Source: Larimichthys crocea (Eukaryota > Chordata > Actinopteri > Sciaenidae). Taken from it: a stretch of DNA of 64,000 bases. Each line of letters begins with the position of its first letter. Position 1 is the stretch's first letter. Under the pieces are notes generated by a model. It had not been told where the DNA came from, searched no databases, and saw only the letters and a list, made by a program, of their open reading frames with translations. Positions 24,820 through 40,304 of the stretch are shown here, piece by piece. The DNA lies in assembly GCF_000972845.2 (NCBI RefSeq), contig NC_040027.1, positions 11,461,760 to 11,525,759 on the forward strand. Reading direction: 5' to 3'. A program made the position numbers and the translations under genes.

Positions 24820-24953
24820 ACAACAGAAACCAGTGACGGGTACAGCCACAGGGAGGCAGTGTTGTCGTAGTTCGGACATCCCGCCACACGGTGTCGCTGT
24901 GAGCGGCGCTGCACGCCGTCTCCTCTTTCCGTTGTTTACGTTTATCCAACAAC
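24820..24953 (+). promoter_or_regulatory. mysm1: mysm1 5' UTR and probable TATA-less promoter
   Basis: A locally CpG-rich stretch (cgggtac, cgtagttcgg, ccacacggtgtcg, gcggcgctgcacgccg) leads into a pyrimidine tract TCTCCTCTTTCC and the start codon. No TATA box is seen. Placement is inferred from composition and position. Confidence 0.45.
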
Positions 24954-31174
<6,221 letters not shown>

Positions 31175-31323
31175 TGGACCATATATCTGACTGTGCATGT
31201 GCGCCATACATTAGTTACTAAGCTTTTATGTAAATATAATTAGGTTTTTTTATCAGTATTACCTACTTACTCATATCATTCTAGGCATTTTACTCAGTTC
31301 TGCAGGTTTCTTTTAAACATGAG

Positions 31324-31329
31324 AATAAA
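31324..31329 (+). terminator. mysm1: mysm1 polyadenylation signal
   Basis: AATAAA 150 bases after the stop, followed by TTTGTATATTTTGTGG, a GT/T-rich downstream element. Confidence 0.7.
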
Positions 31330-31525
31330 AATATATTTGTATATTTTGTGGTCTTTTTTTAATGTGTAATTCTTTTTTGTTTTGTTAAGGTGCTGTCGTT
31401 TACAACAAAATGTCTAAAATTTAAGTTGAACTTTGTCTCTTCCATGTAAGGAAAAGTTAAAAAAAATAGTGGTAGTCAACGCCCCATAGCAGCAATATGG
31501 TGTTTCGGTTTAACAAGTGACCCTG

Positions 31526-32204
31526 TTAAAAGGTCCAGTGTGTCACAAATATGTTTTCATTTGTGTATAATCACCTGGAAATAAGAATCATTATGTTTTT
31601 GTCACTTAAAGGTGCAATATGTAAGATTGAATTTCAAACACTTCCCCTAACGACGCCCACGCAGGTTTCCAGATCTAAACTCTGATACTCTACCTGTTGT
31701 GTTCTGGCTTCGTTTATTTCACGAATCAGCTTCTAAATCAGAGTCTGACTCACAATTCACGCTGTGAAATAGTGACACGAAGAAGTTTAGTTTGGTTTGA
31801 ATTAATAAGAGTGATACATACGTGGTAAATCAGAGTGAGGGAGGTTGTTGTAACATAAACACAGGAAGGGCTGGCTCAAGTAGTGGCACTTCCCCACTGA
31901 CTTACTGAGGCAGTTGCCACTGACCATGCACTGCGAGCATTTCATTCTCTCGTCAATTTATGGATTTTTGGTTTAAATATGATTACTGGAAACAATCTTA
32001 CACATTCTTTCCTGTTTACTGCAAGACAAATGACTATAACCAATAGACTATACAGTATAGTCCAGTAAATCTGCATTTTGATGGTTTTATGATGGATTTC
32101 ATTTCACTTATGGGTTTATGTATATTCTGTATAGCCTGGTGTGGTTATTGTATATGCACTGGCTTATGAAAACAAATCCTGTGCACAATGGGACAATAAA
32201 GATG

Positions 32205-32246
<42 letters not shown>

Positions 32247-32379
32247 ACAATAAGTAACACCAACCATTTTCACTCTGCTGGCATATTGTGACCTCTGCTA
32301 CTTATTTATAAAGTTATTTGTAACTAGTGTTAACAGAGAGGAATAAATGAGGGGAGTCAGTTCACAGTTGGACCTTTAA
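31526..32379. mobile_element. TTAA-flanked composite DNA-element remnant between mysm1 and oma1
   Basis: Left end TTAA then AAGGTCCAGTGTG; right end CACAGTTGGACCT then TTAA. These are inverted versions of each other apart from a one-base offset and two changes, with TTAA on both sides. Inside are a second repeat-like start (aaaggtgcaatatgtaag near 31611) and an AATAAAGATGG 3' end with a (TCTG)n tail at 32203-32247, so other elements seem to be nested. No transposase frame is left. Confidence 0.5.
32203..32247. repeat. (TCTG)n microsatellite
   Basis: About 10 uninterrupted GTCT units after gacaataaagatg, as seen at the 3' end of some fish non-LTR elements. Confidence 0.95.
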
Positions 32380-32403
32380 CTTGCAACAGCTGATGGGTCT
32401 GTG

Positions 32404-32417
32404 GTTGTCATGGTAAC
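32404..32417. promoter_or_regulatory. X-box-like palindrome upstream of oma1
   Basis: GTTGTCATGGTAAC, one base from the RFX-factor X-box pattern GTNRCC-AT-GGYNAC. It is 404 bases before the oma1 start codon and just outside the TTAA element. Confidence 0.4.
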
Positions 32418-32694
32418 GACAGCAAACAAATCAGACAGTTTTGTATTTACACTGTAAACAAAAACAAAGAAGCACTCGAGCTTTAATTAACACGGTCGCT
32501 CGTTAATCCGTAACACCGGAACGTTGTTCGCAGGCGTTGTTTCCAGAGGGGGGACATTTCAGAGGCAACTGCTGCCTGCTGAAAAAGTTCCGTCCAGTTC
32601 TTGTTGTCGAACTTTACGGTCGGTTCGGCTCGTGACGGACCGTCTTTAACCGTTTTTAACTCTTACCTGCAGGCACAGGTGCTGGCGTTTAGCG

Positions 32695-32708
32695 GTAACC
32701 ATGGTTAC
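32695..32708. promoter_or_regulatory. perfect X-box-like palindrome in the oma1 promoter
   Basis: GTAACCATGGTTAC is a perfect 14-bp palindrome with both halves fitting the RFX half-site GTNRCC. It is 113 bases before the oma1 ATG in a CpG-containing stretch, so it may be in or beside the core promoter. Its inner ATG is followed in frame by GTT, ACT, TTT, ATC and TAG, so it would be only a 5-codon upstream ORF if transcribed. Confidence 0.45.
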
Positions 32709-32821
32709 TTTTATCTAGCGCCCCGCTGGGTGCAATGACATTGACAGCTGAGGGCAGCGTGTCTGTTCACGTCCTGTTATAACTTCACTGTGGAGGAGCT
32801 GCAGCACGGAGCAGGAGGAGC

Positions 32822-33138
32822 ATGGCTTTACTCACCTGTGTTCACCTGTTCAGGAGCTCCCGACCTGCACACCTGACCCGAACCCTCCAGGTGTGCAGAC
32901 AAGCCGCGAGGAAGCCTCCTCAGGTCAGAGCTCTGTTTCCCTGCAGCAATGCAAGGACGGCTTGTTTCCAGACTAGTCCCAAAAGAACCACTTCACCCCT
33001 ACATCCTGGTCCTGGTCCTGGTTCTGGTCCTGGTTCTGTTCACTTCCACACCTCAGCCTCTGCGCGCGCCCTGCCTGCTCCTCTCATATGGCTGGTGATC
33101 AAACCTCTGCAGAAGCTCGTGGCCATAATACTAGGCAG
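32822..33138 (+). CDS. oma1: oma1 exon 1, transit peptide
   Basis: ATG in context gagcATGG, donor gtagga. Encodes [20 protein letters not shown] and further Arg-rich sequence, a short [10 protein letters not shown] repeat from a 6-bp DNA repeat near 33007-33036, then the conserved pre-membrane block. Leaves two bases. Confidence 0.93.
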
Positions 33139-34320
33139 GTAGGAGCTGTGTAATATTATATTTATCGAATATGTATCGATAAATCAAAACATGCATTAAA
33201 AAAACATTTTAATTCATTCATACTTAGATTAGATTTGAGCCACAAATACTAACACAAGCAAATAAACAATACTTTAATGTTAAATATTGCTTTCAGGTTT
33301 AATTATACTTGTGTTCATTAATTAAGTTTAGTTATTAATTGTGCCTCTTAAATAAGAACTAATAAATGCTGTTGTTGCTTAAGTAAGTGTTTTAATTAAC
33401 TTGTAAATAATATATATACCTTGTTATTAATATGTGTACATGTGCAGTCCACCATCACCATGAAAACCACAGAGCTCGGTCACATGGTCACATTTCCTTT
33501 GCTGATGAAACATCAGGGCAGGTTTTGAAGTTCTGTCTTGTCTGACCTGTCGTGTTTCACTCCTAGCTGGCCCTGACTGTGATCGATCCTGCACACATGA
33601 AGCTCCACAGCTCCACGGCAGCGAGACTTCAAGTTATTTAGTTATATTTTGGGGCCAGAGAATTTGAATCTGGAAACATTTTCAGCCCCCTCCTATCATC
33701 AATCTTTCTGCAGTGCACAGAGCTGTTTTATTTAGTCGCTGGTTCAAAAACTCTTGGCCTACTTTCTACTTAAATATTTGACTCTGGAATAGTTTCCTTT
33801 TGGGCAAACACACAGAGATACTTAAGCATTTTGTGCATAGTACATTGTTGTGAACATATTTTATGCATGATACTTTCTTGGCTGAAAAAGAGATTATTGA
33901 TCTCACAGGGTCAGCTTTGATTCCTATATTTCTAGCTGATTTTTCTACACTGTGAAATGCATTATTATTATTATTACCTGATGCATAGGGCACATACCGC
34001 ACCACCGCAGGGCAGTATATTTACTGCAGCACATATCACAGACCTCGTGGCTCTCCCCCTGTGTACAGGAGTCTCAGGAAGTGGTGGGTGGCTCTACCAG
34101 CCAACCGCCGGCAGCTCATGCGCGAACGGACCTGGCAGCGTCGCTGGCATCTGGCAGCGGGGGCAGGTGTTGCTATGGTGATGGCAGCCCTCTGTCTCCT
34201 GACCCACCTGGATGAGTCTCCAGTGACGGGACGGACCCGGCTCTTAGTGTTCAGCCGAGAGAACTACATGGAGCTGGCAGCTCAGACTTCAGAGATGGTA
34301 AGAGACGGAGGACATGAAGT

Positions 34321-34370
<50 letters not shown>

Positions 34371-34521
34371 ATAGAAAATGACAAATTATCTTTTTTACAC
34401 ACACTTAACAAGATTCATTGAGATTAAAGCAGTGATGACAAGTAATGTGGCGTTTAGTAGATGGATGAAGGTGGAGAAAATTTAATGTGAGGATAAATTA
34501 AATAATTCCTGAAACACTTAA

Positions 34522-34554
<33 letters not shown>

Positions 34555-37500
34555 TGTCTTCAGTACATGGAGGAGTTTGCAGAGCTGCTGGTTCCAGTCA
34601 CCGACCCTCGTCACCAGGTGGTGGAGCGCGTTGTGCAGCACCTGGCACAGAGAAACAAGGACATCCCTGAAGTGTCTGATGTCACCTGGACTGTCCATGT
34701 GGTGCAAAGCCCCAATGTCAACGCCTTTGTCCTGCCGGTCAGTTAAAGAAAGGCAGATTTCTTTGTCGTGTTATCATGCCAGAGCATCCTTGAAGTCGTA
34801 TGTGAGAGAGGAAGCTATATTTTGCTGGCATTTGCCTTCTGTCTACATGGACATGGCCTTGCTAGAATAAAATGAGAACCGTATGTATGTAACAAATATG
34901 TAGAAGGTTGAACCGGGCTTACAGTTACCGCCTAATGTTTTGTACACGTGTAAGAATATCTTTAAACATCACATGCTTCAGATTTTGGATTGCATTTTCT
35001 TTCTTTTTTTTGTAGAACGGGCAAGTGTTCATGTTCACAGGAATGCTGGACACCGTTGCAGATGTTCACCAGCTCACCATTATCCTGGGACACGAGATGG
35101 CTCACGCTTTATTGGGACACTCTGTAAGTACACAGCCCTCACGGGAATGCGTGAGATTGTGTCGTTGTATCATCATGTACCATCATGTTATTTACTTTAG
35201 TACTCGACCTGATGCTGGTAGTCAGTCGCTTTATTTTTCAAAGATAACACCCTCTCAGGAGTTTGCCCGGATCACCTTGAAACACATCGACAAAACACAA
35301 CACAAAGACGTGACGGAGTTTAACGCAGAAACCTGTTTACCTCTGCGGAGAAGGAATGCAGTTCCCGAGGCTGAGGTGCTGCAGAGGCGTGTGTACAGTC
35401 TGCTGACATTTGAGAGGCTTAGTTGATGGTAGAAGACCTTGCTGTGCATGAGGATGAGTTAATGAAAACACTTAAAGTGCAAATAGTGTTCAAGAAAAAG
35501 AAAGTTGAGTCATTTAGAAGCCCTCGGCATACCGAGTAGAAGCTACAGCTGGAAGTCTTCCAGGTCTCTCCCTCACAAGGTTGTAAAATATGTATGCGGA
35601 CCTCCTATAGGTATGTGCATTATACGCTGAGATCTCCTCCTATTCATCATCAGCCCCCCCCTCTCCGTCTCAATATAGTAATGGCTCAAGTGGCATCAGT
35701 TGCTGTGCTGTTGCATCAGCCGGTGATAAAGACTCGCTGACAATCAACCTCAGAGCACTTACTAATCCTGTCTGTGCTGTGATGACCGAAGTCCTGTCGA
35801 CCTACGGCACTGTCGCGCTTTATTAATTCTCCGCAGATGGCTGTTTTGTTTTTTTTTCTTCCTCTCTCCGCCTACAAAAGCCCATTCTTCTTGTTCTAAA
35901 AAAGTGTCTGATGAAGTTGTGGGTATTTCAAGACTTTAAACGTCCTCTGAGGAAATGCTTGAAGGAGATTTTAATTAGATGAAGGGAATGAGCATCGATG
36001 GGCTTGGTATTACCCAGTAGGTGTGCTCCGTTGGATTGGCTGTTAAAACCTCTAAATCTGTTACAGCGTTAAAGTTCCACTAAAATAGATGGGAACAATC
36101 AATATGTTCCCGCTGCCTCGTTCACCTCCCCAAAACTTTTTACCTCTCCATCCTATTATCTTTTTTTTTTTTGACCCCAATTCTTCACTTCTCTTCCTTT
36201 CTCCCCTTTGTCGCCTCCTCCTTGTCAACCCACATCACTCTGCTCTCCTTCCACCAGGCAGAACAGGCCAGTCTGTCTCATGTCGTGGACCTCCTGTCCC
36301 TTATTCTGCTGACAGCCATCTGGGCCGTGTGTCCTCGAGACAGCCTGGCACTGCTGGGACAGTGGGTACAAGAAAAACTTTCTCAGGTGAGGTCCAGAAT
36401 GTTATCCGTTATACGCTGTATGACACGATTTTCTAATGCACGTTAACTGACAACACGACATCACTGTATTATTATATGTTATTGTAGATCTGTGTATGAA
36501 TTGTACGACCTCATTCATACACCATTCGTCTCTCCCTCAGTTGATGTTCAGCCGTCCCTACAGTAGAAAACTGGAAGCTGAGGCCGATAAAGTCGGATTG
36601 CAGTTGGCTGCTAAGGTATCATCATCTCATCTCAGGTTTTTTACTTAAAGCAGAACTTGTCACATGTTGTATAGCTGTAGGAAAATAATTGGTTACCACT
36701 CTTAATTCGATTAATCATTTAAGTGAAGCAGAAAATGCCCTTTTCAGCCTCTCAAATATGCAGATTTTCTGCTTTTATATCATATTAAACTGAATATCTT
36801 TGGGCTGGGAGAAACATTTGAAGACAGCACCTTGGCTGAACAAATGATGGATTGATTAATCTAGAAAATATGGGCATCACATTTCATGATTAACAACATA
36901 TTTATCAGGGTTCCCACGGGTGCTTGAATTCCTTGAAAATGCTTGAATTTCAGTTCAGTGTTTTCAAGGTTGTGAAAATGCTTGAATTTTTTGTGAAGTG
37001 CTTGAAAATGCTTGAAATTTGTGTGATGTCTATCTCAATAAACCAAGAGAAAACAAAAATGTTTCCTAAGCGGCTACGCGCTTGATCCGATGCCTTTACA
37101 TGCAGAACTCAGTTATCATACTCGCTTGGTGTTCTGCCGAGAAATACACCGCTCACAAGCTGAGAATACAAGCCAATTCACAATTAGTTAAAAATCAAAA
37201 CAGTCAATCTACCACCATATGAAATAATGCTAATTAGACCCACATTATTATGCCATACAGTGGCACCGCTGCCCATGACCATCATGGCAAACACAACTAG
37301 TAGGCTACCTATTTAAAGGTGCTGGAAAAATGGAAAAACTGGTGTTTGAAGGTGCTTGAATTTGTTCATGAAAAAGGTGTGGGAACCCTGATTTATACAA
37401 ACTTATTCTCTGCTGCTGTCAAACCCTGGAATCTGTCTGCAGGGCACTAGGGGGCACTGTTATCCAACTAAACTAAACTAAAGGTGATTGGTCTGTAAGG

Positions 37501-38493
37501 GTTTTCAACTCTGGACAAGACAGAGGGATGCCACACTGTGTGTGTGTTTCTGATTCTATGGTGTGTGTGTGTGTCCCTTCCAGGCCTGTGCAGATGTGCG
37601 AGCAGGACCCGTATTCTGGCAACAAATGGAAATCAGAGACCAGCTGAGTGGAGAGCCCACCTTCCCCGAGTGGCTGTCCACACACCCGTCACACAGGAAC
37701 AGATTCACTCAGCTGGATCGCCTCATACCTGAGGTACAGACACACACAAACACACAATAATGCTCCACAGGGGCGGCTCTTAACTTTTACCTCAATTATA
37801 TAAGTAAACACCTTCCTGCTGCTCTGATTCATGCGTTTGTCTTAAGTAAAAGACTCTTTGATCGCTGTGTGAGGAGAGAGCCCTGCACCTGTCTGTTGTT
37901 TAGGAGATACGTTGTAGCTTCAGGAGCCGTCGGATGGAGTCTTAATGAAACTAATGAAGCGTCTGGAGAAATATGCATCCACCTGCAGACATGTGGCGAG
38001 GAGGGCAGACAGGAAGAAGAGACTTGGGGAGGAGATGAAAAGATGCAAGGTTTTATATGAAGGCAGGAAAAACATTTTGCCACACCGGGGCCTGCTTTAC
38101 TAAATGTCTTCAAGGCTTTGAGTTGAGGGCCTGGAAAAAGGAAAAAAAAAACGCTCGTGGGGCTAACACGCTTTGCCGACAATGTGGGAGGACGATCAAT
38201 GGTTCCTTCAGGCCAGGAGGAAACCAGCAAGCGATTAAGACGGCAACTTCTATGGAAACGTCAGCATCCACAATCATTACGTGTTACGTGTGTGTGTGTG
38301 TGTGTGTTTGTGCCTGAGGTACAGACAGAGAGAGATGTAGAGTGTATCAGGCAGCAGCCGGTTTAACCTTGAGCGTGAGTTGGGCTGTTGGTACACACAG
38401 TCAGATGCTCCAAGCACGAAAGACGAACAGATGGGTGAACCACTAATTGTCCATCAGGTGCCTGTGTCGTTCAGTGTGTGCATGTTCTATGCA

Positions 38494-38565
<72 letters not shown>

Positions 38566-40035
38566 AGGCATGTGCCTGTGTATCATATCATATCCCCGTG
38601 CGGGAGATTGACCTCTAGCAGCGGTTGTTGTCGAGGCCAGGCTGCAGCCACAGGCAGTGAGGTGATGAAGACTGTTGTTAGGGGGATTCATCTGCCTGCA
38701 TTGTGTGTTTGCGTGGAGAAAGCTCTCCGGCATCTCTATAATAATGCCCTCCTCACACCGAACTGTTCGATCCAACATAGCAGCACACATGAGCCGGTCA
38801 TGAAAGTAATGCATAATGCAACGTTTTTAACCTTGCGCGGGGGTGACAGCATCAAGCTGCTTAACCTGACTCTTCTGAGGGCACTCCGCCTCCACTAGTG
38901 CGCTCATCATCCTTAAGCAAGGCGCATTAAGTCCACCACTAGGACGAGAGGGAGAGCCTGTTGAGTGGGAAGACAAGTGCATGTATGTGCTCAGAGCATT
39001 GTCGGTGATTTTTAAGCGAGAGATTAATGAGTCTGGTGTGTGTGGGAGTGTGTGAGACAGACAGAGAGAACGTCTCTAACTGCTGAGAAGTGCTTGTAGT
39101 CAGTCCCATATCAGCTCTGCTTGCCCAGCTGGTACGGGAGTGAGTTCAAAGAGAGAGAGTTTCCATCCTTGTAATATTTTTGCAGCCGGGCTAACGGGAT
39201 AGCAGCACGTTGGACCAGACTGGAATATCTCAGCAACTACTGGACAGATTGGGACATTAATGTCACTGACTTCGGTGATCCTGTGACTTTTTCTCTATCA
39301 TCAAGTCAAATTTTGTATTTGTCCACCAGTTTTTGGGACCAAATACCTGCAAAACTAACGACAATCCCAATATCCTCACTACACTAAGATGTGGTAGCAT
39401 TCAGCTCCCTAAAGCACCGATGTAACTGTACAGAAGCGTTGCTGTAGACTCATGTTGGTGGTGTTCTTCTCTTCGCTCAGTACATCTGTTTATCTCAGTA
39501 CCTCTCTGTCTATCACACCTTCTTTGTGTTTAATTAGCTCAAAGAGTAACTAATTTCCATGCAAACCAAATAAATAAATCAATCATCACTACACAAATTA
39601 AGACATTTATCTTTCCTTTCATATCTCTCAGCTCGCTGTTAATGAATTCCTCTGAGTGTGACTTATGCTCTTGTTCTTGGCTCCGTCTCTGTCCAGGCTC
39701 TGGAGTTAAGGGAGAGCTGCGTCTGCCCTGCTCTACCTGCTACTGACCCTCGTGCCGTCTTCTCCAAGAGCGTCCGCGTGCTGCTGGAAAACGCAGAGAA
39801 CCAGGGGAAAGGAGGGCAAGAAGGGGCACTCAAGCACCACCTGCCCCACAGCCCAGCCTCACTCCCCACCGGACTGCCTGCAGCACTGCTAGCCCAAACC
39901 GCCCTCCCTCCTTCCCCAAATGCGGATAAAGAAAGTACAGACCCGGTCCCACTCGTAGCTTCAGAGTTGGCTGTTGCTGCCCCCGTTCTTGCTCCTTCTG
40001 AGGGGTCCCAGCACACAGTGCAAAGCACCAGCTGA
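32822..40035 (+). CDS. oma1: mitochondrial metalloendopeptidase OMA1, complete, 8 exons
   Basis: M48-family zinc protease of the mitochondrial inner membrane. On membrane depolarisation it cleaves OPA1 (blocking fusion) and DELE1 (triggering the integrated stress response). The spliced frame gives 506 residues (human 524). The first 105 residues contain no Asp or Glu and many Arg, as expected of a mitochondrial targeting sequence, with [16 protein letters not shown] and [13 protein letters not shown] matching human. A membrane segment follows basic RKWW...RERTWQRRW at about 134-151. The zinc site is H266-E267-M-A-H270 with third ligand E331 in [11 protein letters not shown]; the 61-residue spacing from H270 equals that of human. 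Then [11 protein letters not shown] and RLIPEALELRE are conserved. The last 60 residues are Pro/Ala-rich and unlike human. All catalytic residues are present. Confidence 0.97.
34069..34297 (+). CDS. oma1: oma1 exon 2, membrane segment
   Basis: Acceptor tgtacag and donor gtaaga. Encodes [20 protein letters not shown], the hydrophobic [19 protein letters not shown] and [20 protein letters not shown]. The donor used here keeps the same length as human up to MEEF; a second, in-frame donor lies 21 bases downstream. Confidence 0.93.
34323..34369. repeat. (GT)n at the 5' end of oma1 intron 2
   Basis: Uninterrupted GT repeat of 47 bases starting just after the alternative donor gaa|gtaagt at 34319. 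Confidence 0.97.
34523..34552. repeat. (GT)n at the 3' end of oma1 intron 2
   Basis: About 15 GT units ending 11 bases before the exon 3 acceptor, so they occupy the place of the polypyrimidine tract. Confidence 0.97.
34564..34737 (+). CDS. oma1: oma1 exon 3
   Basis: Acceptor tcttcag after a (GT)n tract, donor gtcagt. Encodes [20 protein letters not shown] and [28 protein letters not shown]; human has INWVIHVVDSPIINAFVLP. Confidence 0.96.
35016..35123 (+). CDS. oma1: oma1 exon 4, HExxH zinc site
   Basis: Acceptor ttttgtag and donor gtaagt. Encodes [20 protein letters not shown] then [14 protein letters not shown] with both zinc histidines and the catalytic Glu. Confidence 0.97.
35124..36257 (+). 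other. oma1 intron 4
   Basis: 1.1 kb with no further exon recognised. It ends in a long C/T-rich stretch from about 36130 before the exon 5 acceptor. Confidence 0.7.
36258..36386 (+). CDS. oma1: oma1 exon 5
   Basis: Acceptor tccaccag and donor gtgagg. Encodes [43 protein letters not shown] (split for length); close to human, including a second hydrophobic helix. Confidence 0.96.
36541..36615 (+). CDS. oma1: oma1 exon 6, third zinc ligand
   Basis: Acceptor tccctcag and donor gtatca. Encodes [25 protein letters not shown]; the first Glu of EAEAD is the third zinc ligand. Confidence 0.97.
36906..37390. mobile_element. 485-bp non-autonomous DNA transposon in oma1 intron 6
   Basis: Perfect 12-bp terminal inverted repeats (cagggttcccac at the left, gtgggaaccctg at the right) flanked by direct repeats atttat (36900-36905 and 37391-37396). 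CAGGG ends suggest the hAT superfamily, whose target duplications are usually 8 bp; only 6 match here. The inside carries repeated tgcttgaaaatgcttgaa words near both ends. No transposase frame. I know this element type as common in fish. Confidence 0.8.
37584..37733 (+). CDS. oma1: oma1 exon 7
   Basis: Acceptor cttccag after a short GT tract, donor gtacag. Encodes [20 protein letters not shown] and [26 protein letters not shown]; human has [20 protein letters not shown]. Confidence 0.97.
38497..38562. repeat. (GT)33 microsatellite
   Basis: 66 bases of pure GT, in oma1 intron 7. Confidence 0.97.
39205..39430. repeat. probable interspersed repeat fragment
   Basis: Contains tggaatatctcagcaactac, ggacagattgggacattaat and gacttcggtgatcctgtgac. 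I recognise these phrases as a dispersed sequence common in teleosts; the class is not clear and no ends could be set. Confidence 0.4.
39697..40035 (+). CDS. oma1: oma1 exon 8 with stop
   Basis: Acceptor tgtccag. Encodes [35 protein letters not shown] (human ALKIREMCNCPPLSNPDPRL), then a Gly/Gln/Pro/Ala-rich extension ending HTVQSTS and TGA. The extension has no human match. Confidence 0.94.
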   Translation, partial: ALELRESCVCPALPATDPRAVFSKSVRVLLENAENQGKGGQEGALKHHLPHSPASLPTGLPAALLAQTALPPSPNADKESTDPVPLVASELAVAAPVLAPSEGSQHTVQSTS

Positions 40036-40298
40036 CAGGAGTATTAAATCCTTATAAACTCTAACAAAGCTCTAGTTTTTACAGACTGGATTTGGTGAAT
40101 GGATGATTGGTGTATTGGTAAGGAAGCATAATCACCACCAAGCTATTTACTGCAGCTAAGAGACGTTTTTTTTTTTTAATCTATTGTAAATTTCAGAACA
40201 CAGGTACACAGGAGGTAAAGGGGTAAAGTTCTCACCCACCATCACTGGATTAGTCCTTTTCGCTACACTGGAAAATAAGTGGCTGGGGTCTAAATGGG

Positions 40299-40304
40299 AA
40301 TAAA
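40299..40304 (+). terminator. oma1: candidate oma1 polyadenylation signal
   Basis: AATAAA 264 bases after the stop codon; the first canonical hexamer found downstream. The downstream element is not clear. Confidence 0.4.

Larger units (their letters stand above)
37734..39696 (+). other. oma1 intron 7 with a long (GT)n and a fish repeat
   Basis: A 2-kb intron. It holds (GT)n at 38497-38562 and a repeat-like block at about 39205-39430. No coding exon recognised. Confidence 0.7.

Noticed and set aside
34319..34381. oma1 exon 2 read through to position 34318 as the main form
   Set aside because: The upstream donor gives exactly the human spacing between GRTRLL and MEEF, so the longer form is kept only as an alternative.
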